This document shows, one piece after another, positions 39,661-46,260 of a stretch of 46,260 bases of DNA (the stretch's first letter is position 1; every line of letters begins with the position of its first letter). The notes beneath the pieces are model-generated. The model was not told the origin of the DNA. It searched no databases and worked only from the letters and a program-made list of their open reading frames with translations. The translations under genes were made by a program, and so were the position numbers. Origin of the DNA: Alphaproteobacteria bacterium (lineage in GTDB: Bacteria > Pseudomonadota > Alphaproteobacteria > Micropepsales > Micropepsaceae). Location: positions 1 to 46,260 of the forward strand of contig JAATGP010000080.1 of assembly GCA_015654635.1 (NCBI GenBank). Direction: 5' to 3'.

Positions 39661-41499
39661 ATGCGCTTCACCATCAAACTGAAGCTGGGGTTGGCCTTCG
39701 GGCTTATCACCGTCATGCTGTTGGCCGCGTCGTATTTGGGCGTCAGCAGCCTTGGAGAACTCAACGATACCCTGTCCGCGCTTATCGCTGGGCCGATGGA
39801 ACGCCAGACCACGGCCAAGGAAGTAAAAATCGATCTCCTCGACCTGGCCAGGGAAGAAAAAAACCTCATTCTTGAGACTGATAACGCCAAACTTCGCGTC
39901 ATCGACGACAGGATCGCCAAACTCCGTAGCGAAATTGAGGGTGATTTCGATCACGGTGAGAAGATCGCCGACGAAAAGGGCAAGCTCACCTATAAAACCA
40001 TCCGGGATAACTGGGATCAATTCAAGCCGCTCGACGCCAAGATGCGTGAACTCGCCCTTGTGAACAAGGACGACGAAGCCAAAGTATTGTCGATGGGGGA
40101 AATGGCCCGCCTCAACAACGAAAATCTCGGGCATGCCGACGAACTGGTCGAACAAACGAACGCGACGGTGAAGCAGGCCGATGATGATGCGGAGCGATCT
40201 TATCAGTCGACCCGGGCGGTATTGCTCGGTGTCGCCGCATTGGCACTCCTGCTCGCCGCCGCATCGGCTGCTTGGGTGATGATCTCGATCTCTCGCGGTC
40301 TCAAGAAGATCGGCTTGTTGGCGCAGGCCGTCGCGATCGGCGATCTTGACCAGCACATCGAGATCAAGACCGATGACGAGATCAAAGATGTGGTCGATTC
40401 CGTCAACATCATGACCACCAATTTGCGCAACACCGCAGCGATGGCCGATCAGATTGCCGGTGGCGACCTTACGGTGCGGCCCAAGCCGCTCTCGGACAAG
40501 GACAAGCTCGGCAGAGCGCTGGAAAGTATGGTCGACCGTCTGCGCGGTGTGGTGGGCGATGCCATTGCAGCCGCCAACAACGTCTCCGCGGGCAGTCAGG
40601 AACTGTCAGCGACTTCGGAGCAGATGAGCCAAGGCGCCACCGAACAAGCGTCTTCTGCCGAAGAAGCTTCGGCTTCGATGGAAGAGATGGCGGCAAATAT
40701 CAAACAAAACGCCGACAATGCCGCGCAAACCGAGAAAATTTCCAAACAATCGGCCAAGGATGCCGAAGCCTCTGGCGAGGCCGTCAGCAAGGCGGTTTCC
40801 GCTATGCAGACCATCGCCGATAAAATCAACATCGTGCAGGAAATTGCGCGCCAGACTGACCTGTTGGCGCTGAATGCGGCGGTGGAAGCAGCACGCGCCG
40901 GAGAACATGGCAAGGGCTTCGCGGTGGTGGCCTCAGAGGTGCGCAAGCTCGCCGAACGCAGCCAGACGGCGGCCACCGAAATTAGCGCACTGTCGAGCGA
41001 AACGGTGAAATCGGCCCGTACCGCTGGCGAAATGCTGGGCAAACTGGTGCCAGACATTCACAAGACCGCCGAACTGGTGTCGGAAATTTCCGCCGCCTGC
41101 CGCGAGCAGGACATCGGCGCCTCTCAAATCAATGAAGCCATCCAGCAGCTCGACAAGGTAACGCAGCAGAACGCCGCCGCCTCGGAAGAAATGTCGGCGA
41201 CTAGCGAGGAACTCGCCTCGCAATCCGAAGAACTGCAGACCTCGATCGCTTATTTTCGTACTGACGCTAACGCGGGCGGATACGGACAGGTGAAGCCAGC
41301 CTATGCCCCCATCAAAAAGCCAGTTTCGGCCAGCCCGGTCAAGACCGCCGTCAAGCGGCCCGGTAAACCCAACGGGCGTCCCGGCGCTTCCGTGGCCGAA
41401 CAACAGGCGCGCGCCAAAGGCTTCGCTCTCGATATGTCGCTGACTCATCGCGACGCCGACGATGATGGCTTTAAGGAGTACGCCTCCGATGGCCGATGA
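39661..41499 (+). CDS. methyl-accepting chemotaxis protein 2, tandem paralogue
   Basis: A 612-residue receptor closely similar to the preceding one from end to end, with the same membrane helices, periplasmic bundle, signalling domain and C-terminal tail ([17 protein letters not shown], then [13 protein letters not shown]). It has about 39 extra residues after the first HAMP ([20 protein letters not shown] and onward), which form a second HAMP-like unit, plus a four-residue C-terminal extension; 39 plus 4 equals the 43-residue length difference. This shows a tandem duplication followed by gain or loss of one HAMP. The end overlaps cheW2 by 11 bases. Confidence 0.95.
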   Translation: MRFTIKLKLGLAFGLITVMLLAASYLGVSSLGELNDTLSALIAGPMERQTTAKEVKIDLLDLAREEKNLILETDNAKLRVIDDRIAKLRSEIEGDFDHGEKIADEKGKLTYKTIRDNWDQFKPLDAKMRELALVNKDDEAKVLSMGEMARLNNENLGHADELVEQTNATVKQADDDAERSYQSTRAVLLGVAALALLLAAASAAWVMISISRGLKKIGLLAQAVAIGDLDQHIEIKTDDEIKDVVDSVNIMTTNLRNTAAMADQIAGGDLTVRPKPLSDKDKLGRALESMVDRLRGVVGDAIAAANNVSAGSQELSATSEQMSQGATEQASSAEEASASMEEMAANIKQNADNAAQTEKISKQSAKDAEASGEAVSKAVSAMQTIADKINIVQEIARQTDLLALNAAVEAARAGEHGKGFAVVASEVRKLAERSQTAATEISALSSETVKSARTAGEMLGKLVPDIHKTAELVSEISAACREQDIGASQINEAIQQLDKVTQQNAAASEEMSATSEELASQSEELQTSIAYFRTDANAGGYGQVKPAYAPIKKPVSASPVKTAVKRPGKPNGRPGASVAEQQARAKGFALDMSLTHRDADDDGFKEYASDGR

Positions 41500-41968
41500 G
41501 AACCAATACGTCACTCTGTGTCTGGGAGCGGAGGTGTTTGCCGTACCGGTCGCAGTGGTTCGTGAGATTTTGGACTACCGCGCCAGTTTCCGCGTCCCAG
41601 AGGGACCGGATTACCTCGTCGGTTTGATCGATGTCCGCGGCCAGGGTGTTCCAGTGATCGATCTCAGGCGCAAACTTGGCTTGCCGCCTGTGGAGCCTGG
41701 GTTGACCACCCGGATCATGGTCATCGATGTGCCACTGGGGGATCGCTTGCTGCCGCTTGGCCTGGTCGCCGATAAAGTTCTGGAAGTCGTAAGTTTTCCG
41801 GAAAGCGAGATCAATGCGGCGCCAGATGTCGGCGTGCCGTGGCGTTCAGACTATATCGCAGGCGTCGTGCGCAGTGCCGGTAGCTTTGTCGTCATCTTTA
41901 ACCTGCCGAAATTGCTCACGGCGACGGAAGCGGCGTTGTTATCATCGAACTCAGATAGGGCAGCGTAA
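41489..41968 (+). CDS. cheW: CheW coupling protein 2
   Basis: A 159-residue CheW-domain protein ([75 protein letters not shown]). It starts inside the end of the second receptor gene; the AAGGAG ribosome-binding site is within the codons for the receptor's conserved Lys-Glu in FKEYA. It couples receptors to CheA. Shorter than CheW1, and probably the more canonical of the two. Confidence 0.92.
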   Translation: MADENQYVTLCLGAEVFAVPVAVVREILDYRASFRVPEGPDYLVGLIDVRGQGVPVIDLRRKLGLPPVEPGLTTRIMVIDVPLGDRLLPLGLVADKVLEVVSFPESEINAAPDVGVPWRSDYIAGVVRSAGSFVVIFNLPKLLTATEAALLSSNSDRAA

Positions 41969-41982
41969 GGTTTGGTGCTGTG

Positions 41983-42864
41983 ATGTGGAACTCTTTGTTG
42001 ACCGCTTCCGATGCGGCGGAATTGACGCCAGCTCAGAACGGCTTCGCACCGCTCAGTGAGCGGAATTTCGTCCGGATATGCGATGTCATCCGGCAAGCCT
42101 GCGGTATCCACATCACCGCCAAGAAAAAGACGCTGGTAGAAGGGCGCATGCGCCGGCGGATGCGGGCCCTCGACATACCAGACCCTAACACATACTGTCG
42201 TCTGTTGCTGGAAAGCGATCCATTGCAGCAGGAATTGGCGCATTTCATTGACGCCGTTACCACCAATAAAACCGACTTCTTCCGCGAACCAAAACATTTC
42301 GATTACTTGCGTGACGTATTCTTTCCGCAGGTTCTTGCCAGGGGGCAACGTTCACTGAAGATGTGGAGCGCAGCCAGCTCTACTGGCGCCGAGGCCTATA
42401 CGCTGGCGATGGTCGCCGATGATTTCTTTGCCGCCCAGGGCGGTTTCGACTTCACGATCTTGGCAACGGACATCTGTAGCGAAGTACGAGCCAAGGGCGT
42501 TGCGGCGCGCTATCCTTTCAACATGATGGAACCGATCCCGGAAGAGTTCCGCCGCCGCTACATCATGATCGCTAAAGATCCGTCACGCCAGGAATTCCGC
42601 ATTGTACCAAAGTTGCGTGCTAAGGTTCAGTTTCAGCGCGTAAACCTTATCGCGGACAGCTATCCCTTCGAACGCGACTACGACATCATTTTCTTACGCA
42701 ATGTGTTGATTTATTTTGATCGCGCAACGCAGAAAGCGGTGTTGCGACAGCTGTCTGCCCATCTGAAGCCCGGTGGACATTTTTTTCTGGGCCACTCAGA
42801 GACGTTGGCGGGTAGCAGCCTACCGTTCGAGCAAGTCGCCAGCACTATTTTCGTGCGCCGGTAA
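41983..42864 (+). CDS. cheR: chemotaxis receptor methyltransferase CheR
   Basis: A 293-residue CheR: an N-terminal helical domain (ICDVIRQACGIHITAKKKTLV, DAVTTNKTDFFREPKHFDYL) and the C-terminal SAM-binding domain (LKMWSAASSTGAEAYTLAMV, DFTILATDIC, YDIIFLRNVLIYFDRATQ). It methylates glutamates of receptors. Canonical SAM motif here reads SAASSTGAEAYT in place of CS-G-EPYT. ATG 41983 is preferred; a GTG three bases earlier is possible. Confidence 0.94.
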   Translation: MWNSLLTASDAAELTPAQNGFAPLSERNFVRICDVIRQACGIHITAKKKTLVEGRMRRRMRALDIPDPNTYCRLLLESDPLQQELAHFIDAVTTNKTDFFREPKHFDYLRDVFFPQVLARGQRSLKMWSAASSTGAEAYTLAMVADDFFAAQGGFDFTILATDICSEVRAKGVAARYPFNMMEPIPEEFRRRYIMIAKDPSRQEFRIVPKLRAKVQFQRVNLIADSYPFERDYDIIFLRNVLIYFDRATQKAVLRQLSAHLKPGGHFFLGHSETLAGSSLPFEQVASTIFVRR

Positions 42865-42867
42865 AGC

Positions 42868-43980
42868 ATGCTCAAGCACTCTGAGAAAATCAAAGTGATG
42901 ATTATCGACGACTCCGCCTCCATGCGGCAGGGGTTGACGGACATTCTGGAGAACGACAGAGAGATGGTGGTCATCGCCACGGCCGCAGATCCCTTTGCGG
43001 CAGCGCGCAAGCTGACGACCATGGTGCCTGATGTCATCACCTTGGATATCGAGATGCCGCGCATGGACGGGTTAACCTTCCTGCGGAAACTTATGGTGCA
43101 GCATCCCATTCCGGTAGTGATGTGCTCATCCCTACTCGACTCCGGATCGCAGACATTGCTACAGGCGCTGGAGGCGGGTGCCGTCGATATCATCCTTAAG
43201 CCGACCGCCGGCATCGCCGAATATCTCGCAGATTCTAGAATCCAGATTTGCGACACAGTAAAGGCTGCCGCCCGGGCCCGGCTCGGTGTGCGCACGAAAA
43301 GGCCGGCGCCCCTGAGCCATGAGCCGGAAAAGAAGTTGACGGCCGATGCCATGCTGCCACCACCCCGCTGCCATGCCTTGGCCAAGACATCAGCCATGGT
43401 CGTGTGCATAGGCGCTTCAACGGGCGGTACAGAGTCCTTGCGTGAGGTATTACAGGCCTTGCCCGCCGACGCCCCGGGCATTGTTATCGTTCAGCATATG
43501 CCGGAAAAATTCACGACATCGTTTGCCAAGCGCCTCAATGAATTATGCGCGGTCGAAGTAAAAGAAGCCGAAGATGGCGATGCCGTATTGCAGGGCCGTG
43601 TCTTGATCGCGCCCGGCAATCGCCACACGCTTCTGATGCGATCGGGAGCGCGCTATTACACCGAGGTCAGGCAGGGCCCCCTGGTTTCGCGTCACCGCCC
43701 TTCAGTGGATGTACTATTCCGTTCGGCCGCCATATCGGCAGGCTCGAACGCCGTCGGCGTGCTGATGACAGGTATGGGCGATGATGGCGCGCGGGGCCTG
43801 CAGGAAATGAAACAGGCCGGCGCCTACACCGTCGCACAGGATGAGGCGACGTCCATTGTCTTCGGCATGCCGAAAGAAGCGATCGCGCGCGGTTGTGTTG
43901 ATCGTGTCGCCCCGCTGCAGACGATAGCACATGAGATCTTACGGTCCGCGCGCGCGTTCACGTTGTCTGGTCACACGTAA
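42868..43980 (+). CDS. cheB: chemotaxis receptor methylesterase CheB
   Basis: A 370-residue CheB: receiver (Asp60 in [13 protein letters not shown]), linker, and C-terminal esterase with the catalytic triad Ser184 ([11 protein letters not shown]), His210 ([11 protein letters not shown]) and Asp306 ([11 protein letters not shown]). It removes methyl groups, and deamidates glutamines, on the receptors after phosphorylation by CheA. It starts three bases after cheR. No cheD or cheX lies beside it. It closes the operon. Confidence 0.95.
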   Translation: MLKHSEKIKVMIIDDSASMRQGLTDILENDREMVVIATAADPFAAARKLTTMVPDVITLDIEMPRMDGLTFLRKLMVQHPIPVVMCSSLLDSGSQTLLQALEAGAVDIILKPTAGIAEYLADSRIQICDTVKAAARARLGVRTKRPAPLSHEPEKKLTADAMLPPPRCHALAKTSAMVVCIGASTGGTESLREVLQALPADAPGIVIVQHMPEKFTTSFAKRLNELCAVEVKEAEDGDAVLQGRVLIAPGNRHTLLMRSGARYYTEVRQGPLVSRHRPSVDVLFRSAAISAGSNAVGVLMTGMGDDGARGLQEMKQAGAYTVAQDEATSIVFGMPKEAIARGCVDRVAPLQTIAHEILRSARAFTLSGHT

Positions 43981-44154
43981 AAGCAGCGCAACTGCATGCG
44001 GTATCACGGATTTTCCGAGGGTCATTTCGCCTGCGTTGCGGAGCTGACGGTCCCGCTTCTGAGGCGGCTGTCGAAGCAGATCTGTGTTTGGCCCTCGTCT
44101 CATGGCTAGAACGACGCACAACAGGCCAGAGCGAAAAGGGCGTGATACCGCAGA

Positions 44155-45045
44155 TTAAAGTAGCATCGAATTCGCACTCATCCGCGACATTCCCATAAGC
44201 TCCATCAAGGTCAAGGCATCAAAAGGCGCCCGCACCTTAATGTCATTGTCGAAATAGACATAGACGTCACGGTTACGTTTGGGTGCGAACGGGCCAACAT
44301 GCTTGCCTTGCGCTTCCTGGCCGTGCGCCCGGGCGTTGAGACGCGCAGCCCATTGTGCGAGGGCCTTTGGCCCATAGCCGCTGGCATAGAGCTTCTCTGA
44401 ACCGTGGAGGCGGACATAGACAAAATCGGCGGTGACATCCATCAACCGCGGCCACTCCACGGTATCGGCAACGACCAAACCGATTTTGTGCTTGCGCAAG
44501 AGTTTTACATAAGTGGGATCGCAAAAGGAGTTGTGCCGAATTTCCATCGCATGGCGGAGAGGACGCTCGGCATCCGCTTCGAGATAAGCGCGACCGTTCA
44601 GATACGGGTCGTGGTGTTGTGCCAACTGCGCGGCTTGATGCGTGGTGCGTGGCAGTTGATCGAAAAATGCCGCTAAGCGTTCCGGATTGAAGGTAAAACT
44701 GGGCGGTAACTGCCACAAAATGGGCCCCAACTTATCCTTGAGTGCCAAGAGACCGGAAGCAAAGAAATTGGCCAGTGGTGTCTGGGCGTCCTTGAGCCTC
44801 TTCACATGGGTGATAAGACGGGGGCCCTTTACGGCAAAGATAAAGCCGTCTGGCGTCGCATCATGCCAACGGTCAAAATATTCCGGCCGCTGTAAGGAAT
44901 AGAAAGTGCCGTTGATCTCGATACTGTTGAACTTGTCACCGGCAAAGGCAAGTTCATCGGCCTGCCGCAGTCCCTTGGGATAAAACTTGCCCCGCCAAGG
45001 TGCATAGCGCCAGCCGGAAATGCCTATGCGGATTTTTCCTGCCAT
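44155..45045 (-). CDS. DUF72 family protein
   Basis: A 296-residue TIM-barrel-like protein of the DUF72/YecE family (RIGISGWRYAPWRGKFYP, FNSIEINGTFYSLQ, FAVKGPRLITHVKRL, GPILWQLPPSF, HAMEIRHNSF, VYVRLHGS, YFDNDIKVRAP). Family members are widespread and often sit near DNA-repair or nuclease genes; the biochemical role is not established. ATG 45045 is where the domain begins; the frame extends upstream through lysine-rich sequence that is a shadow of the neighbouring gene. It is convergent with cheB and on the same strand as the lysine-rich gene next to it. Confidence 0.88.
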   Translation of the reverse strand: MAGKIRIGISGWRYAPWRGKFYPKGLRQADELAFAGDKFNSIEINGTFYSLQRPEYFDRWHDATPDGFIFAVKGPRLITHVKRLKDAQTPLANFFASGLLALKDKLGPILWQLPPSFTFNPERLAAFFDQLPRTTHQAAQLAQHHDPYLNGRAYLEADAERPLRHAMEIRHNSFCDPTYVKLLRKHKIGLVVADTVEWPRLMDVTADFVYVRLHGSEKLYASGYGPKALAQWAARLNARAHGQEAQGKHVGPFAPKRNRDVYVYFDNDIKVRAPFDALTLMELMGMSRMSANSMLL

Positions 45046-45085
45046 ATGTGGAACTGGCTCCATCCTCCGCCCGGCAACCCCGGCA

Positions 45086-45286
45086 TCAACTCTTTTTCTT
45101 AGCCTTCTTGGCCGTCGCTTTTTTGGGAACTTTCTTCCCTTTTTTTCGCGCCTCCGATAAGCCAATGGCGATTGCTTGCTTTCGACTTGTCACCTTGCCG
45201 CCTTTACCGCTCTTCAGGGTCCCCTTTTCTGACTTCTTCACCGCCCGCTTCACGTCATTGCCCGCGGTTTTGCTATACTTTGCCAT
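45086..45286 (-). CDS. lysine-rich small protein, DUF6496-like
   Basis: A 66-residue protein starting at ATG 45286, after ACGGAGG. It has a short ordered-looking head (MAKYSKTAGNDVKRAVKKSE, TSRKQAIAIGLSEARK) and a lysine-alanine tail (KKVPKKATAKKAKKKS) like histone H1-type DNA-binding tails. The S-R-K-Q-A-I-A-I-G-L-S-E-A-R segment matches my memory of DUF6496. It may bind DNA, which fits its neighbours DUF72 and a DNA glycosylase. Function unknown. Confidence 0.7.
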   Translation of the reverse strand: MAKYSKTAGNDVKRAVKKSEKGTLKSGKGGKVTSRKQAIAIGLSEARKKGKKVPKKATAKKAKKKS

Positions 45287-45405
45287 AAAGCCTCCGTGTA
45301 GGGTCTGGTAAGAGCCATATGGCTCCGTCATGGAAGCGTAAGTCCTGAATGGAAAAAATGTTGCGCTTCGCCTTAAACAAACCTTGGTGAAAGGGGTCTG
45401 CCGTC

Positions 45406-46041
45406 ATGCCACAGACCCCTAGTGCATCAGCGCGACAGCGGCCAACAGCGGCGCTTGGTGTGCCCGCTGCCGAACAGAACGCAGCCCTGTTGCGCCTGCC
45501 GCCCGCCTTCTTCAACCGGCCCAGCGATATCGTCGCGCGCGAACTTATTGGAACAGTGCTACTGGTCGATAAGATCGGGGGCACGATTGTGGAAACGGAG
45601 AGCTATGACGGAGATGATCCAGCCTCTCACAGCTATCCCATGCGACGGACGGCGCGCAATGCGGTCATGTTCGGGCCGCCCGGACATGCCTACATCTATC
45701 GCTCCTATGGCATTCATTGGTGTCTGAACTTCGTCTGCGAGATGGCAAGCGCTGTTCTCATCCGTGCCATTATCCCTGAGCATGGGGTCGGGGCCATGCA
45801 ACAGAGGCGCGGTATGACGGATGTGGAGCGGCTATGTTCCGGTCCAGGCCGGCTTTGTCAGGCGCTGGCTATTACCGGTACCTTGAACGGAGCATCGCTT
45901 TTTGCGAGACCATTTTCGTTGAAGGGCGGCGGCCAGATTGCCGAACTTCATACAGGACCGCGTATCGGCATTACCAAGGCGGTCGATTTGTATCGTCGCT
46001 TCGGTCTGAAAGGATCGGCATTTTTAAGCAAGCGCTTCTAG
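45406..46041 (+). CDS. 3-methyladenine DNA glycosylase (Mpg/AAG family)
   Basis: A 211-residue DNA glycosylase of the AAG/Mpg family (RPSDIVARELIGTVLL, TIVETESYDGDDPASHSY, NAVMFGPPGHAYIYRSYGIH, CLNFVCE, SGPGRLCQALAI, GPRIGITKAVDLYRRFGLKG). It removes alkylated and deaminated purines; the Glu in the VETESY motif is the catalytic residue. The N-terminal 33 residues are a disordered extension. The C-terminus (SAFLSKRF) is near the normal family end, but the TAG stop is T-A of the target plus the first G of an IS element, so the original stop is not known. Confidence 0.9.
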   Translation: MPQTPSASARQRPTAALGVPAAEQNAALLRLPPAFFNRPSDIVARELIGTVLLVDKIGGTIVETESYDGDDPASHSYPMRRTARNAVMFGPPGHAYIYRSYGIHWCLNFVCEMASAVLIRAIIPEHGVGAMQQRRGMTDVERLCSGPGRLCQALAITGTLNGASLFARPFSLKGGGQIAELHTGPRIGITKAVDLYRRFGLKGSAFLSKRF

Positions 46042-46260
46042 GGCCGAGACTCATTAAATCCACCAGACGATGGCGGCCACGAGGCATACGGAAGCGTGGT
46101 AGTTCCTGGCGAGCCTGTTATAGCGAGTTGCGATACGCCGGAAGTCTTTGAGACGGCAGAATGCATTCTCGATGCGGTGGCGCTGCTTATAGGATTTCCT
46201 GTCGAAGCTGAATGGCTGCTTGCGGTTCGATTTGTTGGGAATCACAGGCTTGGTGCCGCG
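46041..46260 (-). mobile_element. IS5-family (IS427-like) element, end of the right copy
   Basis: Starts with GGGCCGAGAC immediately after TA (46039-46040) at the end of the glycosylase gene. It is the same IS as at the left edge, in inverted orientation; the two match for the first 136 bases with few differences. The rest of the IS runs off the window. Confidence 0.88.
46054..46260 (-). CDS. IS5-family transposase, C-terminal part
   Basis: The frame open at the right edge encodes RGTKPVIPNKSNRKQPFSFD, then KSYKQRHRIENAFCRLKDFR and the same ending AAIVWWI as the left copy, with TAA at 46054-46056. This is the C-terminal portion of the DDE transposase, with the final Glu in RIENAF. The gene continues beyond the window; the copy appears intact as far as seen. 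Confidence 0.88.
   Translation of the reverse strand, partial: RGTKPVIPNKSNRKQPFSFDRKSYKQRHRIENAFCRLKDFRRIATRYNRLARNYHASVCLVAAIVWWI

Noticed and set aside
37895..41499. Assembly duplication of one receptor gene
   Set aside because: The two genes differ at many codons, in linker sequence and by a HAMP unit, so they are true paralogues.
1..46260. A 46-kb composite transposon bounded by the two IS copies
   Set aside because: The interior contains housekeeping genes (rpoH, serA, serC, rluD, ubiTUV, tRNA), so it is chromosomal; the IS copies are more likely independent insertions or contig ends.
1..46260. CRISPR array, prophage or secretion system
   Set aside because: No regularly spaced repeats, structural phage genes or secretion components were seen.

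Overview
The window looks like chromosome of a GC-rich (roughly 60% by eye) alphaproteobacterium. The evidence is an RpoH sigma factor next to an RluD-type pseudouridine synthase, a serC-serA operon with a likely serC leader RNA, FixL/FixJ-type regulators, and a TonB receptor and chemotaxis operon of alphaproteobacterial type. Facultative low-oxygen metabolism (cytochrome bd, ubiTUV) and the overall mix would fit a Rhizomicrobium/Micropepsaceae-like organism, but that placement is a guess from memory. Both ends of the window are truncated copies of the same IS5-family (IS427-like) insertion sequence in inverted orientation, so the window probably runs from one IS copy to another.

Layout. 0-0.14 kb: IS end. 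0.3-5.4 kb: LysR regulator, a Tat-exported PLP enzyme (PvdN-like) and a TonB-dependent receptor, all on the minus strand. 5.9-6.8 kb: a BrnT toxin gene broken by a frameshift, its XRE-type antitoxin, twin palindromic operators and tRNA-Glu(CTC). 6.9-10.3 kb: an envelope/JAMM gene cluster divergent from rluD, then rpoH. 10.4-14.1 kb: secreted hypothetical proteins, a phytase-like esterase, queD and a PhzF-family isomerase. 14.2-18.3 kb: serC leader, serC, sseB, serA. 18.4-19.6 kb: an isoprenylcysteine-methyltransferase-like membrane protein, a 42-aa membrane protein and chorismate mutase.

19.7-29.4 kb is a low-oxygen respiratory block: cydP-cydA-cydB-cydX (cytochrome bd with two tiny subunits not usually annotated), an FNR/FixK-type palindrome, a FixL-like kinase whose haem-ligand position is Tyr rather than His, a FixJ-like regulator and a stand-alone receiver, two tiny coupled ORFs, a PCu(A)C copper chaperone and ubiT-ubiU-ubiV for oxygen-independent ubiquinone synthesis. 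These genes plausibly act together: the sensor/regulators and an FNR-family protein would control quinol oxidase and quinone supply when oxygen falls.

29.8-34.2 kb holds redox/xenobiotic enzymes (extended SDR, Old Yellow Enzyme family) divergent from a TetR gene with two palindromic operators, then two convergent HxlR regulators and an XRE regulator. 34.7-44.0 kb is a complete chemotaxis operon: STAS protein, cheY, cheA, cheW, two tandem paralogous chemoreceptors, a second cheW, cheR and cheB. The receptors share a C-terminal F-K-E-Y tail that resembles a CheR/CheB tether. 44.2-46.0 kb: DUF72 protein, a lysine-rich small protein and a 3-methyladenine DNA glycosylase whose stop codon is completed by the right-hand IS.

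No CRISPR array, prophage, integrase or obvious defence system was seen. The strongest candidates for something undescribed are the non-haem FixL-like sensor beside cyd and the Tat-PLP enzyme/TonB pair; tiny cyd subunits, twin operators and homopolymer frameshifts are the other points worth checking.
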